DNA of 39,818 nt from Acidobacteriaceae bacterium. Its GTDB lineage: Bacteria > Acidobacteriota > Terriglobia > Terriglobales > Acidobacteriaceae. The stretch lies in contig DAIDGZ010000089.1 of NCBI GenBank assembly GCA_027452125.1, positions 1 to 39,818 on the forward strand, given 5' to 3'. Positions 1-8,931 of this stretch are shown here, one piece after another. Made by a program: the position numbers and the translations under genes. The number at the start of each line of letters is the position of its first letter. Positions within the stretch are counted from its first letter, which is position 1. The notes under the pieces are model-generated. The model made no database searches. It saw only the letters and a program-made list of their open reading frames with translations, and had not been told where the DNA came from.

Positions 1-2624
1 TTGGCGGATTCGTACGCCAATACCAGGTAAACCTTGATCCCGACAAGCTCTTCTCTTACGGCATCTCGGCCGCCACAGTCATTCAGCGCGTCCGCGAAAG
101 CACCAACGAAGTTGGCGGCGATGTGCTGGAAAAGGGAGGCGCGGAGTACATGATCCGCGGTCTGGGCTACTTCAAAACGCTCTCTGATCTTGCAAACATT
201 CCTGTAGCCACAAAGAATGGAACGCCCGTGCTCGTGAAAGATCTGGGCACTGTGAGCTTCGGTCCGGATGTGCGCCGCGGAGCCGCGGACTGGCAGGGCG
301 AAGGTGAAGCTGTGGGCGGCATTGTCGTGATGCGTTACGGCATGAATGCACTCGACGTCATCCATGCCGTCAAGGCAAAGCTCCGCGAAATCGCGCCGTC
401 GTTGCCGCCGGGCGTGGAAATCGCCTCCGGGTATGACCGCTCCTGGCTCATCGACCAGTCGATCCACACACTCAAGCGCGATCTGCTTCTCGAGGCCATC
501 ATCGTCAGCTTCGTCAGCATCGCGTTTCTCTTCCACTTCCGCTCCGCGCTGGTGCCCATCCTCACCGTGCCAATTGCCGTGCTGGCTGCAGTCATCCCCA
601 TGTACTACCTCCACGTCAGCTCCAACATCATGTCGCTTGGCGGGCTTGCCCTGGCCATCGGCGTGCTGATTGATGCGGCCATCGTGATCGTGGAAAACGG
701 CTATCGTCACCTGGCCGAGCAGCCTGAGCCGCCAGGCCCGGAGGAGCGAAGAAGCATCCTGGTCAGGGCTGCCCAGCAGGTTGGCCCGGCACTTTTCTTC
801 TCGCTCATCATCATCGTTGTCTCCTTCCTACCTGTCTTTCTTCTGGAAGCGCAGGAAGGCCGCATGTTTCGCCCGCTTGCATGGACCAAGACTCTGGCTC
901 TCGTCTTCTCCTCGCTGCTCTCCATTACGCTGGTGCCGGCTCTCATGCCATTCTTCCTGCGCGGCCGCCTGCGGCCTGAGTCGGCCAATCCTGCGGCTCG
1001 CATCACGCAGGCGCTCTATCTTCCCGTGCTGCGCTGGTCATTGCGCCACTGGAAGCTGGTGCTTGCACTGAATCTTGTCTTCCTTGCGGCCACCGTTCCT
1101 CTATACTTCCGTCTCGGCAGTCAGTTCATGCCGGCGCTCTATGAGGGATCGGCTCTCTACATGCCCAATGCCCTGCCCGGCATCTCCATCACGCAAGCCG
1201 TTGCACTCATGCAGGAACAGGACCGCATCATCCGCTCGTTTCCTGAGGTATCCACCGTGTTCGGCACTGTTGGACGCTCTGACAGCGCAACCGACAACGC
1301 GCCGCTGGACATGTTTGACACCACCATCATGCTCAAGCCGCGCAGCCAATGGCGTCCCGGCATCACCTATCAGAAGCTTATCCAGCAGATGGATGAGAAG
1401 CTCCAGTTCCCCGGCCTCACCAACACCTGGACCATGCCCGTGCAAAATCGTCTCGACATGGAGATGACTGGCATCAAGACGCCGGTCGGCATCAAGATTC
1501 AAGGCCCCGATCTCAACCGGATTGAGGAGATCTGCGCACAGATGCAGAAGATTCTCTCTTCCATGCCGCAGACCAGTTCCGTCTTCGCCGAGCGCGTCGC
1601 ACAGGGCTTCTATCTCAATGTAGTGGTCAACCGCGAGGCCGCCGCACGTTACGGCCTCACCGTTGCTGACGTGCAGCGGGTCGTCAACTCTGAGATCGGT
1701 GGCGTGGATATTGCGGAGAATATTGAAGGCCGTGAGCGCTTTCCGGTTGCCGTGCGCTATCAGCGCGGCTTCCGTCAGGACCCTGTAACCATCTCGCAGG
1801 CGTTGATTCCCACACCGGCCGGCGCACAGATTCCCATCAGTGAGGTTGCGCGCGTCTCATTCTCTCGTGGCCCTTCCATGATCCGCGACGAAGACGGCGC
1901 CCTCACCGGCTATGTCTATCTCAACCTGAAAACCAATAACTACGGAGGGTATGTTGACAGCGCGCAAAAGCTCCTGCAACAAAAGCTCACTCTGCCCCAG
2001 GGCTACACCTGGCACTGGGCCGGCGAGTACGAATTTCAGTTGCGTGCCCGCCAGCGGCTGATCGTGATTCTGCCTATCGTCTTCTTCGTCATCTTCCTGC
2101 TTCTCTATCTGGTCTTCAAGTCCGCTCTTGAGGCCGCTGTGCTGATCTTTCCCACGCTCTATGCCATGTCCGGCGGGCTCCTGCTGCAATGGGCTCTAGG
2201 CTACAACTTCAGCGTTGCCGTCTGGGTGGGTTACATCGCTCTCTTCGGCATTGCGGTAGAAACCGGCGTGGTAATGGTGGTCTATCTGCATGAGGCCTTC
2301 CAGAATCGCGCCGCGTCAGGCAGGCTCCAATCGGACGCCGACCTTGAGCAATCTGTCATCGAGGGCGCTGTGCAGCGTCTGCGTCCAAAACTCATGACCG
2401 TCACGGCAGTCATCCTCAGCCTCGCACCGATTCTATGGGAGACCGGTATCGGCTCCGACGTAATGAAACCTATCGCTGCGCCTATCGTTGGCGGCATGAT
2501 CACATCAACCATCCACGTGCTGATCCTCGTCCCCGTCTTCTTCCTGCTCATGAAGCGCCGGCATCTACGCGCAGGCAATCCATCCCTGCAAGCGGAGACA
2601 CAGCACCAGGCCGTCGCCCGCTGA
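1..2624 (+). CDS. cusA: CusA/CzcA-family heavy-metal efflux RND pump, 5'-truncated by the window edge
   Basis: Inner-membrane proton-driven pump of a tripartite metal efflux system. The frame is open from base 3, so the gene begins outside the window; roughly the last 870 residues of a protein usually near 1,040 are present. The RND signature is clear: GVLIDAAIVIVEN in the membrane segment that carries the proton-relay Asp, about ten hydrophobic segments in two blocks, and periplasmic porter domains. Methionines occur in NRLDM and GPSM. The Cu/Ag pump CusA has Met at these places and CzcA (Zn/Co/Cd) does not, so I lean to copper/silver, by inference only. The partner CusB and CusC genes would lie upstream. 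A hairpin follows the stop at once. Family assignment is secure; metal specificity is not. Confidence 0.93.
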   Translation, partial: GGFVRQYQVNLDPDKLFSYGISAATVIQRVRESTNEVGGDVLEKGGAEYMIRGLGYFKTLSDLANIPVATKNGTPVLVKDLGTVSFGPDVRRGAADWQGEGEAVGGIVVMRYGMNALDVIHAVKAKLREIAPSLPPGVEIASGYDRSWLIDQSIHTLKRDLLLEAIIVSFVSIAFLFHFRSALVPILTVPIAVLAAVIPMYYLHVSSNIMSLGGLALAIGVLIDAAIVIVENGYRHLAEQPEPPGPEERRSILVRAAQQVGPALFFSLIIIVVSFLPVFLLEAQEGRMFRPLAWTKTLALVFSSLLSITLVPALMPFFLRGRLRPESANPAARITQALYLPVLRWSLRHWKLVLALNLVFLAATVPLYFRLGSQFMPALYEGSALYMPNALPGISITQAVALMQEQDRIIRSFPEVSTVFGTVGRSDSATDNAPLDMFDTTIMLKPRSQWRPGITYQKLIQQMDEKLQFPGLTNTWTMPVQNRLDMEMTGIKTPVGIKIQGPDLNRIEEICAQMQKILSSMPQTSSVFAERVAQGFYLNVVVNREAAARYGLTVADVQRVVNSEIGGVDIAENIEGRERFPVAVRYQRGFRQDPVTISQALIPTPAGAQIPISEVARVSFSRGPSMIRDEDGALTGYVYLNLKTNNYGGYVDSAQKLLQQKLTLPQGYTWHWAGEYEFQLRARQRLIVILPIVFFVIFLLLYLVFKSALEAAVLIFPTLYAMSGGLLLQWALGYNFSVAVWVGYIALFGIAVETGVVMVVYLHEAFQNRAASGRLQSDADLEQSVIEGAVQRLRPKLMTVTAVILSLAPILWETGIGSDVMKPIAAPIVGGMITSTIHVLILVPVFFLLMKRRHLRAGNPSLQAETQHQAVAR

Positions 2625-2627
2625 CAC

Positions 2628-2671
2628 TTTCCTTCACGCCTTGCAAACTCAATCGCATGGCGTGAAGGAAA
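2628..2671. terminator. Perfect 13-bp inverted repeat just after the RND pump stop
   Basis: TTTCCTTCACGCC (2628-2640) pairs without mismatch with GGCGTGAAGGAAA (2659-2671) across an 18-base loop. It begins four bases after the cusA stop. No T-run follows, so it may stop transcription inefficiently or protect the 3' end of the mRNA. Confidence 0.55.
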
Positions 2672-2793
2672 ACCCCTGCAGCATCCGTTCAATCCGCTCA
2701 CAAAAATTTCTCTGGAGGAGTGCGCTTCACCTTCGCACACAACCTCGGATCGAGTTAGCATAAGTGTGTTCGATCGAAGGAGACCATCGCTCG

Positions 2794-3522
2794 ATGAGCG
2801 CTCTTGATGCATCGGCAACCTCATTCCACAAGCTCTGGCCCAGCGCACAGGCCGCGCTCGATGGCCTGGTGCAGGATGGCATGCTCCTCGCCATCGGCGG
2901 CTTTGGCCTGTGCGGCATTCCCGAAGCCCTGATCCTGGCGCTGCGTGACACTGGCGTACGTAACCTCACCGTAGCCAGCAATAATGCCGGCGTGGATGGC
3001 TGGGGACTGGGCCTACTGCTTGAGTCGCATCAGATTCGCAAGATGATCTCCAGTTACGTAGGCGAGAATCTTGAGTTTGAGCGCCAGTTTCTGGCTGGCG
3101 AACTCGAGGTGGAGTTTTGCCCGCAGGGCACGCTGGCCGAACGCATGCGCGCCGGCGGCGCCGGAATCGCCGGCTTCTACACACGCACCGGCGTCGGCAC
3201 CATCGTTGCCGAGGGCAAAGAGCACAAGGACTTCGACGGCGTCACCTACATCCTCGAACGCGGCATCCGCGCAGATGTGGCACTGGTCAAAGCATGGAAA
3301 GCAGATCTGCATGGCAACCTGGTCTATCGCCGCACCGCGCGCAACTTCAATCCCAATGCGACAAGTTGCGGCATGATCACCGTGGCCGAAGCGGAAATCA
3401 TCGTCCAGCCCGGCGAACTTGATCCCGATGAGATTCACACGCCCGGCGTCTACGTGCAGCGCATCGTGCACAATCCGCACCCGGAGAAGCGCATCGAAAA
3501 GCGTACGATGCGCGAGGAGTAG
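2794..3522 (+). CDS. scoA: 3-oxoacid CoA-transferase subunit A (acetoacetate/succinyl-CoA type)
   Basis: Alpha subunit of a family I CoA-transferase that moves CoA from succinyl-CoA (or acetyl-CoA) to acetoacetate. The glycine-rich CoA-binding segment GGFGLCGIPE lies near residues 34-43, followed by the family blocks TVASNNAG and the GKEHKDF region. The chosen ATG at 2794 has GAAGGAGA ten bases upstream; a GTG at 2764 in the same frame has no ribosome site. Length 242 aa fits the family. The next gene, subunit B, starts six bases after this stop, so the two form a bicistronic unit. The minus-strand operon facing it produces acetoacetate by two routes, which supports acetoacetate as substrate. 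AtoD-type acetate/acetoacetate transferase is the alternative. Confidence 0.92.
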   Translation: MSALDASATSFHKLWPSAQAALDGLVQDGMLLAIGGFGLCGIPEALILALRDTGVRNLTVASNNAGVDGWGLGLLLESHQIRKMISSYVGENLEFERQFLAGELEVEFCPQGTLAERMRAGGAGIAGFYTRTGVGTIVAEGKEHKDFDGVTYILERGIRADVALVKAWKADLHGNLVYRRTARNFNPNATSCGMITVAEAEIIVQPGELDPDEIHTPGVYVQRIVHNPHPEKRIEKRTMREE

Positions 3523-3528
3523 CTACCT

Positions 3529-4173
3529 ATGCCCTGGACACGCCAGCAGATGGCCGCGCGCGCCGCGCAGGAATTGCGCGACGGATATTACGTCAACCTC
3601 GGTATCGGCATCCCAACGCTGGTCGCTAACTACATCCCTCCTGGCATGACCGTCGTCCTCCAGTCGGAGAATGGCCTGCTGGGAATGGGCCCCTATCCGC
3701 GATCTTCGGAAGTGGATGCGGATCTGATCAATGCCGGCAAGGAGACCGTCACCACCATTCCCGGCGCAGCCATCTTTTCCAGTGCGGACTCATTCGCCAT
3801 GATCCGCGGTGGCCACCTCGATCTGGCGATTCTCGGCGCCATGCAGGTCTCCGCGCGCGGCGATCTCGCCAACTGGATGATCCCTGGCAAGCGCGTCAAA
3901 GGCATGGGCGGCGCCATGGACATCGTCAACGGAGTGCGTCGCATTCTGGTCGTCATGGAGCACACAGCCTCGGACGGCAGCGCCAAGCTGCTGCCCGCCT
4001 GCACACTGCCGCTCACCGGAAGAGCAGTAGTGCATCGCATCATCACAGACCTCTGCGTGCTGGATATCACCCCTGACGGCTTTGTTGTGGTCGAGCTTGC
4101 CAAAGGCGTAACGCCTGCGCAGGTAACAGAGCAGACCGGCGCACCCGTGCACTTTCGCTTGTCTGAGGCATAA
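3529..4173 (+). CDS. scoB: 3-oxoacid CoA-transferase subunit B
   Basis: Beta subunit, carrying the catalytic glutamate that forms the glutamyl-CoA thioester. The motif [12 protein letters not shown] places this Glu at residue 47, and GIGIPT precedes it at residues 25-30, both diagnostic of the ScoB/AtoA family. Length 214 aa is normal. It follows scoA after six bases and is surely cotranscribed. Its stop lies seven bases from the stop of the convergent enoyl-CoA hydratase gene, so there is no room for a terminator between them and the two transcripts probably overlap at their 3' ends. Confidence 0.93.
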   Translation: MPWTRQQMAARAAQELRDGYYVNLGIGIPTLVANYIPPGMTVVLQSENGLLGMGPYPRSSEVDADLINAGKETVTTIPGAAIFSSADSFAMIRGGHLDLAILGAMQVSARGDLANWMIPGKRVKGMGGAMDIVNGVRRILVVMEHTASDGSAKLLPACTLPLTGRAVVHRIITDLCVLDITPDGFVVVELAKGVTPAQVTEQTGAPVHFRLSEA

Positions 4174-4180
4174 TCAGCAG

Positions 4181-4960
4181 TCAACGCTGCCAATTCGGCT
4201 TGCTCTTCTCCAGGAACGCGGCAACGCCTTCGCGAAAGTCCTCTGTATCCCGAGCTGCCACACTCGCATGGATAGCCTCTTCAATTGCCGTATTCAGCCA
4301 TGCCCTGCGCTGTGCCGTCATCAGTTGCTTGGTTGCTCTCTGCGCCTGCGGGCTCGCGGCAAGCAGCAAGTCCGATAAACTGCGCAGTCTCGGCTCCAAG
4401 TCCTGCGCTGCAACCACCTCGGTCACCAGTCCAAGGCGCTGTGCCTCCACGGCGTCCATTACACGTCCCGTCAGTGCCAGATCACGCAGACGCTTCTCGC
4501 TCAACTGAAGACTGAGAAACACTGAAATGATGGCCGGCACAAAGCCAATGCGCACCTCGGTCAAGCCGAATCTCGCGGATGGCGTGGCGAGCGTAAAGTC
4601 ACACATCATCGCCAGCCCTGCTCCGCCCGCAATCGCAGCACCATGCACCAATGCAATCGTTGGGATGGGCAGTTCGTAGAGCGCGCGGAAAAGTCTTGCG
4701 GTGAGCCTTGCATCCTCTCGATATTCCAGCACACTCTTATCCTGCATCGCCCGCAACACACTCAGATCTAGGCCAGCGCAGAAAGCCTCTCCTGCACCGC
4801 GGAGCACCAGCATGCGGCTTCCATCAGCCTCCGCTTCGCCCATCGCCGCAATCAGTTCCTGCTGCATTGCTGGCGTCATCGCGTTGCGGCGCTCCGGACG
4901 ATTCAGCATAATTGTTCGCATCGGCCCATCGTTGCTCACCACAATCGTTGCGTAGCTCAC
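4181..4960 (-). CDS. liuC: Enoyl-CoA hydratase/isomerase family protein, methylglutaconyl-CoA hydratase-like
   Basis: Crotonase-fold protein. Visible blocks are LNRPERRNAM, the first oxyanion-hole segment AFCAGLDL (residues 59-66), the second HGAAIAGGAGL (106-116), and FGLTEVRIGFVPAIIS (131-146). Only one catalytic Glu (E135) is present; the second, typical of general enoyl-CoA hydratases, is replaced by the VPAIIS stretch seen in 3-methylglutaconyl-CoA hydratases (LiuC/AUH). That activity would join the carboxylase and HMG-CoA lyase genes upstream in leucine breakdown. I chose GTG at 4958-4960 because GAGG lies five bases upstream and the product then begins as the family does; a GTG at 5000-5002 would add 14 residues but lacks a ribosome site. 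Last gene of the operon. Confidence 0.85.
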   Translation of the reverse strand: MSYATIVVSNDGPMRTIMLNRPERRNAMTPAMQQELIAAMGEAEADGSRMLVLRGAGEAFCAGLDLSVLRAMQDKSVLEYREDARLTARLFRALYELPIPTIALVHGAAIAGGAGLAMMCDFTLATPSARFGLTEVRIGFVPAIISVFLSLQLSEKRLRDLALTGRVMDAVEAQRLGLVTEVVAAQDLEPRLRSLSDLLLAASPQAQRATKQLMTAQRRAWLNTAIEEAIHASVAARDTEDFREGVAAFLEKSKPNWQR

Positions 4961-5006
4961 CGTAGCCTCATTCTCTTTCTGCTGCGCGTACCGCAGCCAC
5001 ACCCGG

Positions 5007-5879
5007 TCACGCAGTGAGCGGACCGTAGGCTTGTCCTATCTCCGCACTCTCAAGCACCAACTCATTCAGAGGGGCCAACTCCGGCAGCGCCGCGCCGCAT
5101 CGCGTGAGTTCTTCCAGCAGGACTTCTGTAGCGATGTTCCCCACCAGGGTATCCTGTGCAAACGGACACCCTCCCAGGCCAGCCAGTGCCGCATCAAAAC
5201 GTCTGCATCCCGCATCCCATGCGGCGCGGATACGCGCCGCCGAGTCGTGACGACGCGCATGCAGATGAACGCCGACCTCAATGTCGGGAAGCGTCTCCTT
5301 GATAGCAGCAAACGTCTCAGCTATCTGGCTCGTCTCAGCCACGCCCGCCGTATCTGCCAGTGAGATCTGACGCACCCCGCATGCGGCAACCGCGCTGCAT
5401 GCCTCTGTGAGCGATTGCAGATCCAACGCCTCTCCGTAGGGGTTGCCAAAGGCCATAGACAGATACACAACCATGTCCAGTTCATTGCTTTGGCCAAGTT
5501 GTGCGATCTCGGTCATCGTGCGCAGCGAGTCTTCCGGCTCCTTATGTTGGTTTCGGCGCAAAAACTCCGCGGAGACCGAATGAGGATAGCCAAGTGTCAG
5601 CACCGCTTCGGTTCCGATGGCTCTCTCCGCGCCTCGCCTGTTCACAACGATTCCGATGATCTCTACATCGTCTGGCGAAGCCAGCAGCTCCAGCACGCGC
5701 TCGGAGTCGCTCATCTGCGGAACCGCTTCCGGTGAGACAAAGCTTACGGCGTCAATGTGCTTGAATCCAGCAGTAATCAATTTGCGCAGATGCGCAACCT
5801 TGCGTGCCGTCGGAATCTGCAGAGGCAGGCCCTGCCAGGCATCGCGAGGACACTCTACGATTTTCACGCGTTCCGCCAT
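5007..5879 (-). CDS. mvaB: Hydroxymethylglutaryl-CoA lyase, divergent (Bacteroidota-like) form
   Basis: TIM-barrel lyase splitting HMG-CoA into acetyl-CoA and acetoacetate, the last step of leucine degradation. The N-terminal block ECPRDAWQ keeps the catalytic Arg12 and Asp13. Metal-site residues His205 and His207 (VHLH), the mobile-loop Cys238 in GLGGCPFAQD, and Asn248 in GNIATE are all present. The Asp that usually follows VHxH (HDTxG) is Ala208, and ECPRDAWQ replaces the usual VGPRDGLQ; to my knowledge both resemble the Bacteroidota branch of the family. I chose ATG 5879 (GGGGAA upstream) over GTG 5894. It lies between the acyl-CoA dehydrogenase and hydratase genes with short gaps, consistent with one mRNA. 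Confidence 0.88.
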   Translation of the reverse strand: MAERVKIVECPRDAWQGLPLQIPTARKVAHLRKLITAGFKHIDAVSFVSPEAVPQMSDSERVLELLASPDDVEIIGIVVNRRGAERAIGTEAVLTLGYPHSVSAEFLRRNQHKEPEDSLRTMTEIAQLGQSNELDMVVYLSMAFGNPYGEALDLQSLTEACSAVAACGVRQISLADTAGVAETSQIAETFAAIKETLPDIEVGVHLHARRHDSAARIRAAWDAGCRRFDAALAGLGGCPFAQDTLVGNIATEVLLEELTRCGAALPELAPLNELVLESAEIGQAYGPLTA

Positions 5880-5903
5880 CTCGCTATTCCCCACTCTGCA
5901 TCG

Positions 5904-7094
5904 TTATCCGCGTGAAGGAGACACCTTCAGAATCTCTCGCGCAATCACCATGCGCTGGATCTCGCTGGTGCCTTCGCCGATCGTGCACAGCTTCACATCC
6001 CGATAAAACTTCTCGACCGGGTAGTCCTTGATGAATCCATATCCGCCGAACAACTGCACCGCGTTATCGCAGATGCGCACTGCGGCTTCGCTGGCAAAGA
6101 GTTTGGCCATTGAAGATTCCCGCGTCACCGTGCGCCCCGCATCCTTCAGCACGGCGGCGCGTTGTGTCAGCAGACGTGCCGCATCCAGTTCTGTCGCCAT
6201 ATCCGCCAGCTTCCACTGGATGCCCTGAAACTCCGCAATCGCCTTGCCAAACTGGCGGCGCTCCTTGACGTACTTCAACGCCGCGTCCAGCGCGCCTCGG
6301 GCAATCCCCAGCGCCAGCGCGGCAATTGATATCCTGCCGCCATCCAGAACACGCATCGCATCAATGAAACCTTCACCTTCTACTCCCAACAGATTCTCCG
6401 CAGGAATCTCGCAGTCCTCAAAGATCAGTTCGCTGGTATCGCTGGCGCGTAATCCGAGTTTGTTCTCCTTCTTCCCGGGGCGAAATCCTTTCGTTCCCTT
6501 CTCCACAATGAACGCCGACAGGCCGTGTGCGCCCTTGCTTCTGTCCGTTACCGCCATCACCACCACCACATCCGCATAACGCCCGTTGGTGATAAATGTC
6601 TTGCTTCCGTTCAGCACGTAGCGGTCGTCATGCTTCACCGCCGTGGTCCGCGCGCCACTTGCGTCCGATCCGGAACCCGGCTCCGTCAATCCCCATGCAG
6701 CCAGCCACTCGCCGCTGGCAAGCAGTGGAATATACCGTCTGCGTTGCGCCTCACTGCCCGCCAGAAAAATGTGATTCGTACCCAGCGAATTATGCGCCGC
6801 CACTGTGATGCCCAATGAGCCATCCACAGCCGATAGCTCCTCAATGGCAAGCACGTAGTCCACATAGCCCATCCCCGCACCGCCATATTCCACAGGGAAT
6901 ATAACGCCGAGCAATCCCATGGAGCCGAGTTTCTTCACCACCTCCAATGGGAACTCGTTGGCCTCATCCCACTCCATCACATGCGGCGTAATCTCGCGCT
7001 GAGCAAACTCGCGTATCTCGCGCTTCAGTTGCTCTTGCTCTTCGGTTCGCACAAAAGGATAGAGCGTTTCAACCGTCTCCAGGGTGAGAGCCAT
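5904..7094 (-). CDS. Acyl-CoA dehydrogenase, short/branched-chain type
   Basis: FAD enzyme that oxidises an acyl-CoA to the 2-enoyl-CoA and passes electrons to ETF. Family blocks are [14 protein letters not shown] (FAD/substrate loop), [22 protein letters not shown], and [19 protein letters not shown] near the C-terminus. The catalytic base is Glu374 in [10 protein letters not shown], as in butyryl-, isobutyryl- and 2-methylbutyryl-CoA dehydrogenases. Isovaleryl-CoA dehydrogenases usually have Ala here and carry the base near residue 254, where this protein has LDGGR. Context suggests isovaleryl-CoA oxidation, but the active site does not prove it. Start ATG 7094 has a near-perfect GAAGGAGG six bases upstream; the frame extends two codons further to a TTG. 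Confidence 0.92.
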   Translation of the reverse strand: MALTLETVETLYPFVRTEEQEQLKREIREFAQREITPHVMEWDEANEFPLEVVKKLGSMGLLGVIFPVEYGGAGMGYVDYVLAIEELSAVDGSLGITVAAHNSLGTNHIFLAGSEAQRRRYIPLLASGEWLAAWGLTEPGSGSDASGARTTAVKHDDRYVLNGSKTFITNGRYADVVVVMAVTDRSKGAHGLSAFIVEKGTKGFRPGKKENKLGLRASDTSELIFEDCEIPAENLLGVEGEGFIDAMRVLDGGRISIAALALGIARGALDAALKYVKERRQFGKAIAEFQGIQWKLADMATELDAARLLTQRAAVLKDAGRTVTRESSMAKLFASEAAVRICDNAVQLFGGYGFIKDYPVEKFYRDVKLCTIGEGTSEIQRMVIAREILKVSPSRG

Positions 7095-7146
7095 ATACAA
7101 CCTCCTTCACGATACGTCCACTCGCCTCTTGCTGCCCGATGCGCCA

Positions 7147-8931
7147 TCAGGTTTGCAGCACGCCGGGATTGAACCGGGGAACGTCTTTGTTCTGTGCGCA
7201 GCATTCCAGTGCCGCAATCAGCGTCTCGCGCGTCTTAGCCGGATCGATGATGGCATCAATCCATAACCGCGCAGCACCGTAGCGTGGATCGGCCTGAGCG
7301 TCATACGTAGTGCGGATCTCTTCATACAATGCTTGCCGCTCCGCATCCGACAGCGTCTTCCCACTGCGCTCCAGTTGCCGCGCCCGCACTTCTGCAAGCG
7401 TCGTCGCAGCCGATGCGCCGCTCATCACGGCGTAGCGCGCGCTTGGCCAGGCAAACAGAAAGCGCGGATCGTAGGCCTTGCCGCACATCGCATAGTGTCC
7501 TGCGCCAAAGCTGCCCCCCAGGATCACAGCAATCTTAGGTACAACACTCGTGCTCACTGCGGACACCATCTTGGCGCCGGCACGAATTATCCCTGACCAC
7601 TCCGCCTCTTTGCCCACCATGAAGCCGTTGACATCGTGGAGAAAGACGAGCGGTACCAGGTTCTGATTACAGTCCATGATGAAGCGTGCCGCCTTCTGCG
7701 CTGCCTCGGTATAAATGACGCCGCCCACCTCCATCTGCGTCATTCCTGCCGCTGGCCCCATGGCAACGGTCTGGCGTTGATTGGTCTTCTGGTTAGCCAC
7801 GATGCCTACGGCATGCCCGCCCATCCATGCATAGCCGCACAGCACCGTTCGTCCAAAGTCGGCCTTATACTCATCGAACTCACTGCGGTCCACAATGCGC
7901 GCAATCACCTCGCGCATCTCGTACACGTTGCTTGCGCCCGGCTCGGGGTTGATCAGCGCGTACAAATCCTGCTGCGCGAACTTTGGCGCATCCAACACTG
8001 CATCGAACTCGCGCTTGCGAAACGCTCCCTGCAACTCAGTTGCAGAGCCACCCATCTTCGCTGCCAGCGAACGCATGCGTGCCAGACAAAGATGGTCACT
8101 CGGTTCCTTAAAGTCCACTGTGCCTGAAATGGCGGCATGCATCGCCGCACCGCCCAATTCTTCCGCATCGGTTCGCTGCCCAATCGCCGCCTGCACCAGC
8201 GAGGGGCCTGCGAGAAACAAACCCGAACCTTCCGTCATCAGCACCGTATCCGTCATCACCGGAAGATAAGCGCCGCCCGCAACGCACATGCCCATGATGG
8301 CGGTCATCTGCGGAATCCCCAGCGAACTCATCACCGCGTTATTGCGAAAGATGCGGCCAAAGTCATCCGTATCGGGAAACACATCTTCCTGCAGCGGCAG
8401 AAACACGCCTGCTGAATCGACCAGGTAGAGCGTCGGGAGGCGATTCTCCAGCGCGATTGTCTGTGCGCGCAAAACCTTCTTCGCTGTCATCGGGAAGAAC
8501 GAACCGGCCTTGACCGTGGCGTCATTGGCCACGATCATGCATAGCCGCCCGCTCACGCGCCCCAGGCCCGTCACCACGCCGGCGCCCGGCGCGCCTCCGT
8601 ATTCCGCATACATGCCCTGCGCGGCCCACAGGCCAAGCTCAAGAAACTCGCTCTCTTCATCCAGCAGCAGCTTGAGCCGTTCGCGCACAGTCAGTCGCCC
8701 CTTGGCATGCTGCGCCTTTGCCGCCAACATGCCGCCCCCGAGGCGAATGTCTGCTTCCTCGGCGCGGATCGCCTCCATCAGCGCCGTCATCGCCCGAAGA
8801 TTCTCCCTGCTCCGAGGCGTGTTCAGGTCGAGGGACGAATCCAGCGTATTGCAGAACTCCTCAGGCATCGCACCTCCTGCATGCGTGGGATGCAGGTTTT
8901 CTGCCATGCGTTTCTTGTTCTTATTCAGCAT
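7147..8931 (-). CDS. mccB: Acyl-CoA carboxylase carboxyltransferase (beta) subunit, methylcrotonyl-CoA type
   Basis: Transfers the carboxyl group from carboxybiotin to an acyl-CoA; 594 aa. Both crotonase-like halves are present. The N-half has CMIVANDATVKAGSFFP and YLVDSAGVFLP, and the C-half has VFLHDVNGFMVGKEAE and GGSFGAGHYAMCGKAYDPRF. These blocks match methylcrotonyl-CoA carboxylase beta more closely than the propionyl type, and fit the lyase and hydratase genes downstream. The biotin-carrying alpha subunit is not in the window. ATG 8931 is preceded by GGGGGAG at about six bases and overlaps the fahA 3' end by 11 bases, suggesting translational coupling; ATG 8907 is the alternative. The N-terminal 40 or so residues look longer than usual. 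Confidence 0.92.
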   Translation of the reverse strand: MLNKNKKRMAENLHPTHAGGAMPEEFCNTLDSSLDLNTPRSRENLRAMTALMEAIRAEEADIRLGGGMLAAKAQHAKGRLTVRERLKLLLDEESEFLELGLWAAQGMYAEYGGAPGAGVVTGLGRVSGRLCMIVANDATVKAGSFFPMTAKKVLRAQTIALENRLPTLYLVDSAGVFLPLQEDVFPDTDDFGRIFRNNAVMSSLGIPQMTAIMGMCVAGGAYLPVMTDTVLMTEGSGLFLAGPSLVQAAIGQRTDAEELGGAAMHAAISGTVDFKEPSDHLCLARMRSLAAKMGGSATELQGAFRKREFDAVLDAPKFAQQDLYALINPEPGASNVYEMREVIARIVDRSEFDEYKADFGRTVLCGYAWMGGHAVGIVANQKTNQRQTVAMGPAAGMTQMEVGGVIYTEAAQKAARFIMDCNQNLVPLVFLHDVNGFMVGKEAEWSGIIRAGAKMVSAVSTSVVPKIAVILGGSFGAGHYAMCGKAYDPRFLFAWPSARYAVMSGASAATTLAEVRARQLERSGKTLSDAERQALYEEIRTTYDAQADPRYGAARLWIDAIIDPAKTRETLIAALECCAQNKDVPRFNPGVLQT

